Of a stretch of 56,606 bases of DNA, positions 44,636-54,101 are shown piece by piece. A program made the translations under genes and the position numbers. Location: contig JADZDR010000062.1 in assembly GCA_020850945.1 (NCBI GenBank), forward strand, positions 1 to 56,606, read 5' to 3'. The stretch's first letter is position 1, and each line of letters opens with the position of its first letter. This stretch comes from Acidimicrobiia bacterium (GTDB lineage: Bacteria; Actinomycetota; Acidimicrobiia; UBA2766). The notes beneath the pieces are model-generated. The model worked only from the letters and a program-made list of their open reading frames with translations. It made no database searches and was not told the origin of the DNA.

Positions 44636-45160
44636 ATGGTGCCCCAACGGGTCTGGCCTCCATCGGACTCGGACTCCCCGGACGACTCCGCCGGGTTCAC
44701 GCCCGAGATCGTAGACAGGGCGATGGGTGCCGCACTCGACGCTGCCCGTCGCGCGGCGCACGCGGGCGACGTCCCCGTCGGGGCAGCGGTGTTCACGCGG
44801 GATGCGGTCGTGGCCGTCGCCGGGAACACGCGGGAGCAGCACAGCGATCCCACCGCCCACGCCGAGATCACCGCCCTGCGGGAGGCGGCCGCGACCGCAG
44901 GCGGCTGGCGCCTCGAGGACTGTGGCATGGCCGTGACGCTCGAACCGTGCCCGATGTGTGCAGGCGCCCTCGTGAACGCCCGGCTGCGTCTTCTCGTCTA
45001 CGCCACCTCGGACCCGAAGGCGGGTGCGGCCGGCAGCCTCTACAACATCTGCCAGGACCGTCGCCTCAACCACCGGCTCGTCGTCTCGCCGGGATTTCGG
45101 GAGGAGGAGGCGGCGCGCCTCCTGTCATCCTTCTTCCTGCCCCGCCGTGGCCGCAGGTAG
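44636..45160 (+). CDS. tadA: tRNA adenosine(34) deaminase
   Basis: 174 residues; ATG with AGGAAGGA upstream. Zinc and catalytic motifs are HAE at 75-77 and PCPMC (Cys105, Cys108), as in TadA. The protein deaminates A34 of tRNA-Arg(ACG) to inosine. It has an N-terminal extension of ~20 acidic/Ser-rich residues. Generic cytosine/guanine deaminases share these motifs, but the spacing and the GSLYNICQDRRLNHR tail favour TadA. Confidence 0.92.
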   Translation: MVPQRVWPPSDSDSPDDSAGFTPEIVDRAMGAALDAARRAAHAGDVPVGAAVFTRDAVVAVAGNTREQHSDPTAHAEITALREAAATAGGWRLEDCGMAVTLEPCPMCAGALVNARLRLLVYATSDPKAGAAGSLYNICQDRRLNHRLVVSPGFREEEAARLLSSFFLPRRGRR

Positions 45161-45171
45161 GTGGCGCCAGG

Positions 45172-45354
45172 GTGAGTGTCCACAGCGACGGTAGTTCGAC
45201 GCTGAAGTCGCCCCAGAGCACAGCCCTCTGTTCCCACCACCACCGCCTCGTCCACGAAACCGGCCACCAAATCGAAGGCGACGCCGACCACACCCTCACC
45301 TTCAAACGCCCCGACAGCAAGACCATCGACGTCCGACCCCCACCACCCGTGTGA
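45172..45354 (+). pseudogene. Remnant of an HNH endonuclease (DUF222-type) gene
   Basis: An open stretch of 60 codons ending in a stop encodes ALCSHHHRLVHETGHQI followed by LTFKRPDSK, matching the last part of HNH nucleases often found behind DUF222 domains in actinobacteria. The upstream HNH half is degraded and the N-terminal domain is absent. It directly follows tadA and ends ~90 nt before a tRNA gene. A GTG at 45172 could in theory start a short peptide, but a decayed mobile-type gene is more likely. Confidence 0.65.
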
Positions 45355-45446
45355 GCGACGCCGCCTGCCCCCTGTGTTGCCTCTGACCAGCCCGCCCGAC
45401 CCCCACCGGTCTGGATTTCCGTGATCGAGTACTAGAGTCCGCCGAC

Positions 45447-45533
45447 GGAGGAGTCGCATAGTGGACTAGTGCGCGGCACTCGAAATGCCGTGGGCCCGCG
45501 AGGGCCCCGAGGGTTCAAATCCCTCCTCCTCCG
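45447..45533 (+). tRNA. tRNA-Ser(CGA)
   Basis: 87 nt: acceptor GGAGGAG/CTCCTCC, anticodon loop CTCGAAA (anticodon CGA) on a GGCA/TGCC stem, long variable arm, T arm GAGGG-TTCAAAT-CCCTC, discriminator G. Unlike the other two tRNAs here it is followed by a genomic CCA (45534-45536). Confidence 0.95.
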
Positions 45534-45546
45534 CCAAATCGCCGGC

Positions 45547-46626
45547 TCAGGGAACCCTCTCGAGCTCGAGGCCGCATTCGGCCGCGAACACGACGGGATC
45601 GCCCACGACCTCCGACGGCGCGCGGAAGCCACCCGCCAGTGACGCTCCGTCCCGGGCGAGACGGGTCACGATGCGAGTGTTGAGGATCGCCGTCGTGGCG
45701 TAGATGTCGGTCCCGGCGACGAGGGTCCGCGCTGTCTTGCCGGTGGGCGAAGTCGCTTCGACGAGGACCCCGAACGAGGTGCGCGCGCGGGCGTCGGCCC
45801 TCGGCCCCTCGGGTACCCGCTCCAGGAGTCCGCCCAGGGCACGCTGCACGGCGCCCGTCCCCAGGACCGGCCCGCCGATTCGGGAGGCCGGTCCCGCGAG
45901 CCGCGTGAGGGGCCCGGGCAGGACCGCCCACGTGCGGATCGCGGAGGCGGGAACGTGGTTGGCGATCTGCACGGCGTCTCCACCTCCGTAGGAGACCGCC
46001 CGTACGACACCCATCGGAGGAGGGAACGAGAAGGTGCGCGTGTGGACGGCGACGGCCTCGTCGGTCCACACCCCACCCTCGAACACCGGCAGGGGGCGTG
46101 CCGCTGCTTCGAGCGCGGACCGCATCGTGCCCCGTGTCGGGGCCATGTGGCGCACGAGGAGCACTGTGTCGATCCGTTCGACCGCGCCGAGCGACCGGGC
46201 CGCGAGGGCGGCACCCAGATCGTGGGGCACGTAGTCGAAGCCGGCAGCCGGCACGATCGGGGCGGCGCCTTCAGGGAACCGAGTGCGCACCTCGTGCATG
46301 AACTCCGGCTCACCTGTCGTGTCGCAGTAGGGCACGCCGAGAGCGTGGCACGCCTCGACGAGAGGCATGCCTATACGGGCGAAAGGACCCGCCGCCGACG
46401 TCACGGCCGTGGCGTCCCCGACAAGTGACTCCAGGGCTCCGGGGTCGTGCAGCGAGGCCACGCGAACCTCGGTCTTGACGGCGGGAGATGCGGCGGCGAG
46501 CTCCCGGGCGAGGCCGTCGAGCTTGGCCTCGCTTCGACCCGCGATCACGAACGGTTCGCCGATCCGGGCGAGCTCCGCGGCCACGAGACGACCCGTGAAG
46601 CCGGTGGCACCGTAGAGGACGATCAT
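45547..46626 (-). CDS. Saccharopine dehydrogenase-like / trans-acting enoyl reductase family protein
   Basis: 359 residues. The NAD(P)-binding start VLYGATGFTGRLVAAELA is clear, then FVIAGRSEAKL and AAGPFARIGMPLVEAC, the pattern of the mycobacterial trans-acting enoyl reductase and other saccharopine-dehydrogenase-like proteins. GEPEFMHEV and GFDYVPHDLGAALA also fit. Mycobacterial relatives reduce polyketide-derived lipids; that role cannot be transferred here, as no polyketide synthase is near. It is divergent from putA across 66 nt. Confidence 0.82.
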   Translation of the reverse strand: MIVLYGATGFTGRLVAAELARIGEPFVIAGRSEAKLDGLARELAAASPAVKTEVRVASLHDPGALESLVGDATAVTSAAGPFARIGMPLVEACHALGVPYCDTTGEPEFMHEVRTRFPEGAAPIVPAAGFDYVPHDLGAALAARSLGAVERIDTVLLVRHMAPTRGTMRSALEAAARPLPVFEGGVWTDEAVAVHTRTFSFPPPMGVVRAVSYGGGDAVQIANHVPASAIRTWAVLPGPLTRLAGPASRIGGPVLGTGAVQRALGGLLERVPEGPRADARARTSFGVLVEATSPTGKTARTLVAGTDIYATTAILNTRIVTRLARDGASLAGGFRAPSEVVGDPVVFAAECGLELERVP

Positions 46627-46692
46627 CGAGACGGCATCCTACGGCATCGCCTCGCGCAATGCCCCTCGCCGGCCTGCGCATAGTCTCCGGGC

Positions 46693-49600
46693 GTGACGGC
46701 CCTGGCCCGTACCGAGATCCCGGCCGGGATCCCCGAGGACTCCGTCCGGCTTGCCGGTGAGCTCCTGCGGCGTGCCCGCGAGCTCGAAACCCGAACCGAG
46801 CGCCACCATCGCTCGCGGTTCGCGGCGCTCACCGCCGACGAGGAGGGCACGCAGCTCATGACACTCCTGCTCGACCGCGCGTTCCGCCCACGTCGTCCTG
46901 AGCGTGTGGCCGGCGAGATCACCCGAACCCTGTCGGGCGGCATCCCGTCCGGACTCCGCACGACGGACAGGCTTCTCCTCGGAGGATTCGTTCGCGCCTG
47001 GCGCGTGTGGCCGCGAGCCGCTGTCGGCCTCTTCGTGCGGTACCTGCACAACACGGTCTCCGACATGGTTGTCGACACGAGCCCCCGCGGCCTCCGTCCG
47101 TACCTGCGCGCGCGGCGCGACAGGGGTGTCACCGCCAACGTGAACGTCGTGGGTGAGGCGATCCTCGGGCGCGAGGATGCCGCCCTGCGCCTCGACCGAT
47201 ACCTCGCGGCTGTGGGCGACCCCCTCGTCCCGGCCGTGGCCGTGAAGCTCTCGTCGCTCGTGCCTGGCATGACCCCGCTCTCCCAGGCGGAGACCGTGGG
47301 TGCGGCCGTGCCTGCGATCTGCCGCATGCTCGAACGCGACCCGGATGTGCGCGTGACACTCGACATGGAGGCCTATGCGGATCTCGAGCCGACACTCACG
47401 GTATACGAACGGATCCTCGCAGATCCCCGGTACACGACCGGCCGCCTCGGCGTCGCCCTCCAGGCGTACCTGCCCGATTCCCTCGCTGCCCTCGGAGAGC
47501 TCGTCGCGCTCGGCCGGCGGCGTGTGCAGGCGGGGGGTCTCCCCGCCCGTGTCCGTCTCGTGAAGGGTGCGAACCTGAGGGCGGAGGAGTTGGCGGCACG
47601 CCTCGCCGGCTGGCCTCCGGCTCCCTTCCCGTCCAAGGCCGAGACCGATGCCAACATGAAGAGGCTGGTCGCACATGCCCTCGTCGCCGCGATGGAGGGC
47701 AGTCTCGAAGTGGGGGTCGGCTCCCACAACGTCTTCGACATCGCGTTCGCCCTCACGCTCGCCTCCCACCACGGAGTCATGGGCTCACTCACGGTCGAGG
47801 TCCTGCAGGGCATGGCCGAGCCGCTCCTCCGCGCCCTCGCAGAACATCTCGGCGGCTGGTCCGGGCCGGGCGCATCACGCAGTCGCGCCGCGCCTCCCGT
47901 AGTCGTCTATGTGCCCGTGGCCGAACCGGACGAGCTCCTCGCAGCCGTCGCCTATCTCGTGCGCCGCCTCGACGAGAACACGTCACCGGAGAACTTCCTC
48001 AGGCATGCCTTCAGCATGCAGGCAGGCGATACGGCGTGGCAGCACCAGGCCGAGCTCTTCCTTCGGTCGTGCACCGATGCGCGCACGTCGCCGCGCCTCG
48101 GGTCACGCAGGCTCCAGGATCGTACGGTGGAGACCCCAGCGGCCGAGCCGCCGGACGACTCGTTCCTGAACACCCCGGACACGGATTGGACGGTGAGGCG
48201 CAATCGGGAGTGGCTCGGAATGCATCTCCGCGTCGACTCGCCCGACCTTCGTCCCCCGGAGGCGACGCTCGAGGCGGTCGACACGGCGGTGCAACGCGCT
48301 GGAGAGGACAAGGCAGGCTGGTCCGGACTACCGCTCCCCGATCGGGCTGCCGTCCTGCGCGAGGCGGCACGCGAGGTGGAACGGAGGCGCGGCGCGCTCA
48401 TCGCCCTCATGGCACACGAGGGGATGAAGACCCCGGCCGAGGCCGACCCGGAGGTGTCGGAGGCCGTCGACCTCCTCGCCTACTACGCAGGATCGCTCGA
48501 CGACCTCGCCGCCGACGGCCGCCTCTCTCTGACGCCCCGGGGCACGGTTGCCGTACTGCCGCCGTGGAACTTCCCTCTCGCCATCCCTCTCGGAGGCGTC
48601 GCCGCAGCCTTGATCGGGGGGAATCGCGTGATCCTGAAGCCGTCACCGTTCACGGTCCGCACCGCCTCCGCGGGTGTGGACGCACTTCGGGCAGCCGGGG
48701 TCCCTGGCGACGCGCTCACACTCCTCCACGGCGGCGTCGAACCGAGCGCAGCCCTCGCCGCACACGCGGGAGTCGACGCCGTCGTCTTCACGGGAAGCAC
48801 GGCGACAGCGACTCGCATCCTTGCCGCGAACCCGCACACACCGCTGCTCGCCGAGACGGGCGGCAAGAACTCCATCGTCGTGACCGCCGTGGCCGACCGC
48901 GATCTCGCGCTTGCCTCGATCCTGCGCTCCGCATTCGGACATGCCGGGCAGAAGTGCTCTGCGGCATCCCTCGTGGTCGCCGAGGCGGAGGTGTACGACG
49001 ATCCGGACTTCCGGGCGCGCCTCGTGGACGCCGCGGCCACGCTGCGTTGCGGTCCTCCCACCGATCCCGCAACCGACGTACCGCCCCTCGTGACCGGTCC
49101 CAACGCAGCCCTCCAGGGCCTCTACGACCGGCTGCCGCACGGAGAGCGCTGGGCCCTCGCGCCTCGCCGGCTCGGGCCGCGGCACTTCTCACCCGGAGTC
49201 GTCTGGGATGTGCAGGAAGGCTCCCCGACCCATCTCGAGGAGCTCTTCGGCCCCGTCGTCGGTGTCCTGCGCGCGGTCGATCTCCCCGACGCCGTGCGCC
49301 TCCAGAACGCCGGCATCTACGGCCTGACCGCCGGTCTGCAGAGTCTCGACCGCGAGGAGTGGCGCTGGTGGTCCGGCCACGTCCAGGCCGGGAACCTCTA
49401 CGTGAACAGGCCCACGACCGGTGCCGTCGTGTCCCGCCAGCCGTTCGGGGGCTGGCGGCGATCCGGGTTCGGCCCGGGCGGGAAGGCGGGAGGCCCGAAC
49501 TACGCGGCGCAGCTCGTCCATGTCGCGTCGTCGATCCGGAGCGGGGACGCCGGCTACGCGCGGCTCGCGTCCGTGGAACCCCATCGGATCGAAGGCCAGC

Positions 49601-49983
49601 GCAACGTCCTGCGATACGTGCCCGCCCCGGACGTCGTGGTGCGTGTCGAGCCCGGTGATTCGCAGGCGGTGGTGGATGCCCACCTGCGGGCGGCTGCCGC
49701 CGCCGGGTGCGAGGTGACGGTGAGCTCGTACGAGTCGGAACCCGCGGCAGCCTTCGCTGCCGGCCTCGCGGACCGCCCTCCCACGCGCGTGGTGCGGTGT
49801 GGGGCAGCCGACCCCGGTCTCGTGGAGGCGGCGACCAGGACGTGGACGTGGGTTTGCGACGACCCACCCACGCTCACGCCCCGCGACCTGCTCCCCTTCG
49901 TACGCGAGCAGACTGTGTCGATCGACACCCACCGCTACGGCTGGGTCGCGCGCGGCGCCGACCACCTCGACTGGCTCACCTGA
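46693..49983 (+). CDS. putA: Bifunctional proline dehydrogenase / P5C dehydrogenase
   Basis: 1096 residues from a GTG with TAGTCT ending 6 nt upstream, so probably leaderless. The proline dehydrogenase barrel is at ~60-440 (SDMVVDTSPRGLRPYLRAR, VKLSSLVPGM, ARVRLVKGANL) and the aldehyde dehydrogenase at ~500-960, with Glu721 in ETGGKNS and Cys755 in GQKCSAAS. There is no N-terminal DNA-binding helix, so it is not an autoregulator. The C-terminal ~130 residues are an extra domain as in long PutA types. It oxidises proline to glutamate with channelling of the intermediate. A copy of the 80-bp repeat starts 58 nt after its stop. Confidence 0.94.
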   Translation: MTALARTEIPAGIPEDSVRLAGELLRRARELETRTERHHRSRFAALTADEEGTQLMTLLLDRAFRPRRPERVAGEITRTLSGGIPSGLRTTDRLLLGGFVRAWRVWPRAAVGLFVRYLHNTVSDMVVDTSPRGLRPYLRARRDRGVTANVNVVGEAILGREDAALRLDRYLAAVGDPLVPAVAVKLSSLVPGMTPLSQAETVGAAVPAICRMLERDPDVRVTLDMEAYADLEPTLTVYERILADPRYTTGRLGVALQAYLPDSLAALGELVALGRRRVQAGGLPARVRLVKGANLRAEELAARLAGWPPAPFPSKAETDANMKRLVAHALVAAMEGSLEVGVGSHNVFDIAFALTLASHHGVMGSLTVEVLQGMAEPLLRALAEHLGGWSGPGASRSRAAPPVVVYVPVAEPDELLAAVAYLVRRLDENTSPENFLRHAFSMQAGDTAWQHQAELFLRSCTDARTSPRLGSRRLQDRTVETPAAEPPDDSFLNTPDTDWTVRRNREWLGMHLRVDSPDLRPPEATLEAVDTAVQRAGEDKAGWSGLPLPDRAAVLREAAREVERRRGALIALMAHEGMKTPAEADPEVSEAVDLLAYYAGSLDDLAADGRLSLTPRGTVAVLPPWNFPLAIPLGGVAAALIGGNRVILKPSPFTVRTASAGVDALRAAGVPGDALTLLHGGVEPSAALAAHAGVDAVVFTGSTATATRILAANPHTPLLAETGGKNSIVVTAVADRDLALASILRSAFGHAGQKCSAASLVVAEAEVYDDPDFRARLVDAAATLRCGPPTDPATDVPPLVTGPNAALQGLYDRLPHGERWALAPRRLGPRHFSPGVVWDVQEGSPTHLEELFGPVVGVLRAVDLPDAVRLQNAGIYGLTAGLQSLDREEWRWWSGHVQAGNLYVNRPTTGAVVSRQPFGGWRRSGFGPGGKAGGPNYAAQLVHVASSIRSGDAGYARLASVEPHRIEGQRNVLRYVPAPDVVVRVEPGDSQAVVDAHLRAAAAAGCEVTVSSYESEPAAAFAAGLADRPPTRVVRCGAADPGLVEAATRTWTWVCDDPPTLTPRDLLPFVREQTVSIDTHRYGWVARGADHLDWLT

Positions 49984-50041
49984 CCTGGCGTGCGCCGGTC
50001 CCCACCCGCCCGCCCTTCTCCCCGCTCGGAGCGAGCTCAAG

Positions 50042-50121
50042 TTGCGCGCGACTCGCGTTGTTGCGCGCAAGACGCGTCCGTTTGATGTCAGTTCGCGCGC
50101 AAGATGTCAGTTCGCGCGCAA
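50042..50121. repeat. 80-bp four-site mirror repeat, copy C (inverted)
   Basis: TTGCGCGCGA at 50042-50051 and the variant TTGCGCGCAA at 50061-50070, then TCGCGCGCAA at 50093-50102 and 50112-50121; spacing 9, 22 and 9 nt. The G/C box and TTC flank are on the right, so this copy is flipped relative to A and B. It lies between putA and rmuC, downstream of putA, and like A and B its box end points away from the upstream gene. Confidence 0.95.
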
Positions 50122-50196
50122 GAAGGGTGGGGCCCTCTGGCGGAGGAGGCGTCCGCGCGCCGCTTTTGTGTCACACCCCCGTGCGACAATGCCGGC

Positions 50197-51294
50197 ATGG
50201 ACAGCTTGATCCTCGTCACACTCGTCGTGATCGTGACCTTCGCCGTGGCAGCGGCTGCCTTCACGGGCGGAGTGAAGGTGGGACGCCACATCGACAACGT
50301 CGTGGACGAGAGCGCCGACACCCAGGCCCGCCACCTCGAGACCTTCGTGCGACCGCTCGCCGACGAGCTGCATCGCTTCGACGACAGGATGCAGACGATC
50401 GAGCGGGAACGAGCGGGTGCCTACGGAGCCCTGCGCGAGACGGTGCGGGCGGTCGCGGACGGCCAGCGCGCCCTGGCCGACGAGACGAAGAACCTCACCT
50501 CCGCCCTCCGGTCACCGACGGTACGGGGTCGCTGGGGTGAGCTCAGCCTCAAGCGGGTGGTCGAGCTCGCCGGCATGGTCGAGCACTGCGATTTCGACGG
50601 CCAGGTGACCGTCGGCACCGGCGACGGTCACCTGCGCCCCGACCTCGTCGTCCGGATCCCCGGCAACGCCCGTGTCGTGGTCGACGCGAAGGCGCCCCTC
50701 GAGGCGTACCTCGAAGCGATGAACGCAGCCGACGAAGACACGCGCCGTATCCACATGGACAACCACGCCCGCCACGTGCGCGGCCACATGCAGCGCCTCG
50801 CCCAGAAGAGCTACTGGGCCCAGTTCGGCGCCGAGTCCCCCGAGTTCGTGGTCCTCTACATGCCGGGTGACGCCTTCTACGCCGCCGCCCTCGAGGCCGA
50901 CCCGACACTCATCGAGGCCGGCGCGGTGAACCGCGTGATCCTCGCCACCCCCACCACGCTCATCGCCCTGTTGCGCAGCGTGGCTCACGGGTGGCGCCAG
51001 GCGAGCCTCGCCGCGAACGCACAGGCGGTGAGCGAGATCGGCCGCGAGCTGTACGGCCGCGTCGCCAAGTTCGCCGACCATCTCGCGAAGACCGGGGCCC
51101 ATCTCGGCCGGTCAGTCAAGGCCTACAACGAGGCGGTCGGCTCGCTCGAGTCCCGCGTCCTGGTCTCGATGCGCAAGCTGCACGATCTCGGTGCGGGGGA
51201 GAGCGCCGAGATCGAGCTCCCGCCACCGGTCGAGCTCCATCCGCGTGAGCTGTCCGCGGCCGAGCTGCGCGACTCTGACGCCGTCAACCTCTGA
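50197..51294 (+). CDS. rmuC: RmuC family DNA recombination protein
   Basis: 365 residues. An N-terminal hydrophobic helix (~1-25), a coiled coil to ~105, then the RmuC core: RGRWGELSLKRVVELAGMVEHCDF, LRPDLVVRIPG, VVVDAKAPLEAYLEA, FVVLYMPGDAFYAAAL. RmuC has a PD-(D/E)XK-like nuclease core and limits inversions and recombination at short repeats. The start ATG has GACAAT ending 6 nt upstream. The stop overlaps the convergent ogt gene by 11 bp. Confidence 0.92.
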   Translation: MDSLILVTLVVIVTFAVAAAAFTGGVKVGRHIDNVVDESADTQARHLETFVRPLADELHRFDDRMQTIERERAGAYGALRETVRAVADGQRALADETKNLTSALRSPTVRGRWGELSLKRVVELAGMVEHCDFDGQVTVGTGDGHLRPDLVVRIPGNARVVVDAKAPLEAYLEAMNAADEDTRRIHMDNHARHVRGHMQRLAQKSYWAQFGAESPEFVVLYMPGDAFYAAALEADPTLIEAGAVNRVILATPTTLIALLRSVAHGWRQASLAANAQAVSEIGRELYGRVAKFADHLAKTGAHLGRSVKAYNEAVGSLESRVLVSMRKLHDLGAGESAEIELPPPVELHPRELSAAELRDSDAVNL

Positions 51295-51877
51295 CGCCCA
51301 CCACGCGCGGTGGGCTGGCGGAGACGGGGGCGGCCTCGCCTGCGTCGTCCTCGGGGAGAGCGACACCCTCGAGTCGCAACAGCCTGCGCTTCGTCTCGGA
51401 TCCGTAGCGGAAGTTGCCCACGCCACCACCGGTGCGGACCACGCGATGGCAGGGCACGAGGATCGGGACCGGATTCGCGGCGAGGGCTGAGCCGACCGCG
51501 CGTACGGCCCGCGGGTGACCGATCTCGTCTGCCACCCACGCGTAGGACCTGACCTCACCGACGGGAATGCCCGCCGTGGCATGCAGAACCGACGCTTGGA
51601 AGTCCGTCACGCTTCGCAGATCCAAACGGAGATCGCCGAGGCGACCGGACTCCAAGGCGCGCTCGAGATTCCGGCCGAGCGCGCGTGTCGGGGACTCGGC
51701 GCGGACGGCGGGCCGCCCGAAGCGTGCCCTGAACTCCGTCTCGAACGACTCGGATGCGGCAACGGGTTCACAACACGACACACCGATCTCGTTGTAGGCG
51801 ACATACACGGGGCCGATCGGACTCGCGCACGTCACGTACGCGTCGGCCCCTTGCGTCGCCGGTACCACATTGCTCAT
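51284..51877 (-). CDS. ogt: Methylated-DNA--protein-cysteine methyltransferase
   Basis: 197 residues; ATG with GGAGGTGA 4 nt upstream. The acceptor Cys143 is in PILVPCHRVVRTGG, with the helix-turn-helix segment IPVGEVRSYAWVADEIG ahead and GGVGNFRYG after. It removes O6-alkyl groups from guanine in a suicide reaction. No Ada regulatory domain is fused. The extra ~20 residues at the C-terminus are disordered. It converges with rmuC. Confidence 0.94.
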   Translation of the reverse strand: MSNVVPATQGADAYVTCASPIGPVYVAYNEIGVSCCEPVAASESFETEFRARFGRPAVRAESPTRALGRNLERALESGRLGDLRLDLRSVTDFQASVLHATAGIPVGEVRSYAWVADEIGHPRAVRAVGSALAANPVPILVPCHRVVRTGGGVGNFRYGSETKRRLLRLEGVALPEDDAGEAAPVSASPPRVVGVRG

Positions 51878-52000
51878 GTCTCACCTCCGTGTTCGGCCAC
51901 TCCCGGACCTCTCCATCCTGCCCGGGGGCGCACCGCGCGCGGGGAATCGGCGAGGGGTGTCCCCGGTGGCGGCAGAGCCCGTGATCTCGAGACCAGTCGG

Positions 52001-52507
52001 TCAGGCCACCTCTCCGATCGTGGCGCACTCGGCACTCACCCACACGTCGACGTCGAAACCGGAGTCGTTGATGAACTGCACCGACCAGCCTGTGTTGCCC
52101 GCAGTCGCCGAGCTCGCGAACACCTTGTCCTTGTCACCGATGCTGCCGACCGTGTACCCGCCGCCGGTCGCGACCTCGCCCGGCTCGCACGGCGATTCGA
52201 TCGTGTGGTGTCCTGTCCCGCTGCCAACGACCTCGTGCACGGTTCGCTCCACGACGGCGAGCTGTCCGACTGGTCCGCCGTCCCTCCAACTGACGAGGGT
52301 GTCGCCGCCGTGGCATTCTGGCTCGACGTTCACGCGGATCGTGTGAGGACGAACGCGCCCGCTCGGACGTGCACAGGCATTGAAGACGTCACCGCCCTCC
52401 GCAGCGAGAGCCATCCCCCCACCCACGAGCGACGCGGTGAGGATCGACGCCAGCAGAGCCGCTGCGACTGGGGATGTGCGAAGGAACCGTGTGGTTGCCC
52501 GGATCAT
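52001..52507 (-). CDS. Secreted protein of unknown function
   Basis: 168 residues; ATG with GGAGG upstream. Signal peptide with cleavage near GGGMALAAEGG. The mature N-terminus FNACARPSGRVRP ... CHGGDTLVSW follows a pattern seen in many actinobacterial exported proteins, then a second half with ESPCEPGEVATGGGY and VWVSAECATIGE. Four cysteines could form two disulphides. No enzymatic motif. Function unknown. Confidence 0.75.
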   Translation of the reverse strand: MIRATTRFLRTSPVAAALLASILTASLVGGGMALAAEGGDVFNACARPSGRVRPHTIRVNVEPECHGGDTLVSWRDGGPVGQLAVVERTVHEVVGSGTGHHTIESPCEPGEVATGGGYTVGSIGDKDKVFASSATAGNTGWSVQFINDSGFDVDVWVSAECATIGEVA

Positions 52508-52574
52508 GTTGCCTCCGTTTTGTCTGGTCCGGGAGGGAATCTAACGACGGAGGGGGCCTCTCACAGGTCGCCTG

Positions 52575-53150
52575 TCACTCCTCGGGCTGCGCGGTGTCAC
52601 CGTCGCACGTGGCGGGGGACCAGAGGCCGCGCTCTGCGGCCGCGGCGTCCGCCTCCGCGGCACGGTACGCCTCCGTGTAGCTGTGCGGAACCGAGTACGT
52701 GTACTCGTGCGCATACCCGTCGTTGATCATCACGAGGGCGAAGTTGACGTCCTCGACCCAGACGTGGGCGAGGCGTCGCCCGTACCTGTCCACCTCGGCC
52801 TGCGTCGCATCTGCCTCGAGACGCACCTCACGGCCGGTGAGGAGTGCGTCGGCCCGATCCGACGCAGCCCGTCCGAAACACTGCACCGGCTTCGACGGAT
52901 GCGCCACCTCGGGTGTGTCGAGGCCGATCACGCGCACCGTCTCCGTTCGGCCGTCGACCGCAACCTTTGCCGTGTCCCCGTCGACGACGTCCACCACCCG
53001 GTACGGACCCTCGACCTCCCCCGCTGGCGACGCGGCCGGCGCCGCCTGTGCCGACAGCGGCGCGAAGGCGACGTCGGTGTCCGCGCGGCCGCACGCGATG
53101 AGAACCGGAACCGCGAGAAGCGCGGACACGAGGCGCCGGGTGACGGGCAT
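52575..53150 (-). CDS. SNase-like (thermonuclease) lipoprotein
   Basis: 191 residues. A lipoprotein signal ends at VLIAC (Cys20), then a ~30-residue linker and a staphylococcal-nuclease fold: VVDGDTAKV, VRVIGLDTPE, then DRYGRRLAHVWVED with the catalytic Arg/Glu region, and a C-terminal AERGLWSPATC. It is predicted to be tethered outside the membrane and to cut DNA or RNA with calcium. The active-site Asp/Arg residues look intact. Confidence 0.85.
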   Translation of the reverse strand: MPVTRRLVSALLAVPVLIACGRADTDVAFAPLSAQAAPAASPAGEVEGPYRVVDVVDGDTAKVAVDGRTETVRVIGLDTPEVAHPSKPVQCFGRAASDRADALLTGREVRLEADATQAEVDRYGRRLAHVWVEDVNFALVMINDGYAHEYTYSVPHSYTEAYRAAEADAAAAERGLWSPATCDGDTAQPEE

Positions 53151-53183
53151 GGCGCCACGTTACATGGCCTCTGTGACACGCGA

Positions 53184-54020
53184 TCAGCCGTGCGTGATCA
53201 ACTCGCCGACGTCGGCGACGATCTCGTGCAGATCGGAGATCTCGGGTTCGCCGTCACCGGGCAACGTGAGCCAGGAGATCGCGGCTGCTCCGTCACGCAG
53301 CGCCCCGATGTCCGTCTCCGACCCGTGCCCGTCCCCGTCCACCACGACGGTGGGGCGCAGGACACGGACTCCGTCCTCGTCCGTCGAGTCGTCGAAGCCC
53401 TCGATCCTGTATGGAGACCCCTCGGCCAGGGAGACCGTTCTCACACCCGTGAGGTTCGCCACGGCGCGATCCGGGACGTTCACGTTCAGGAAGACGGGGC
53501 GACGCGGAGCCACGTCGGCGATCGCCTGCAGCACGGTGCGGGCGAGGTACGCGGCCGTCTCCCAGTGCGGACCGGGCGGATCGGTCTTGGTGGCTTGCGC
53601 ACCCATGCCGAAGGCGAGCGAGACGGCGATGCCGTGCATGCCGAGCCTGGCGGCGGTCAGGGCAGCGCCGACAGTCCCCGAATGGTGCACGTCGTGGCCG
53701 GTGTTGGCCCCGAAATTCGGTCCTGACACAACGGCGTCGGGGATGTCCCCGAACACACCGCGGTGCGCGAGGAGCACGGTCATGGCGGGGGTTCCCGTCA
53801 CGCCCATCGCCGTCAGCTCCGGATGATCCTCGAACACGTGGGGCCGGATGCGGATCGCGCGGTCGGTCGATCCGGGCACGAGGATCGACGTCCCACTTCC
53901 ACTCATGTCGTGCTCGGGCGCGGCGACGACCACGTCGGTGTCGCCACCGAGCAACCTCTCGGCGAGCACGGGAATACCCGGAGCCCAGATACCGTCGTCG
54001 TTCGTACACAGAACCCGCAC
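53184..54020 (-). CDS. surE: 5'/3'-nucleotidase SurE
   Basis: 278 residues from a GTG. The metal site begins LCTNDDG (Asp8-Asp9), with the conserved SGPNFGANTG and SGTVGAA motifs. SurE removes phosphate from nucleoside monophosphates and some polyphosphates. TAGGTT lies 6 nt before the start on the minus strand, suggesting a leaderless message. A pcm gene, its common partner, is not seen. Confidence 0.94.
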   Translation of the reverse strand: MRVLCTNDDGIWAPGIPVLAERLLGGDTDVVVAAPEHDMSGSGTSILVPGSTDRAIRIRPHVFEDHPELTAMGVTGTPAMTVLLAHRGVFGDIPDAVVSGPNFGANTGHDVHHSGTVGAALTAARLGMHGIAVSLAFGMGAQATKTDPPGPHWETAAYLARTVLQAIADVAPRRPVFLNVNVPDRAVANLTGVRTVSLAEGSPYRIEGFDDSTDEDGVRVLRPTVVVDGDGHGSETDIGALRDGAAAISWLTLPGDGEPEISDLHEIVADVGELITHG

Positions 54021-54101
54021 GGGCCAAACCTACAACCGCATCCGACGGCGGCATCCGGGGATCTCTCCGATCAGGCGGGGCCTGCGGTGTTCACGTCACG
54101 T

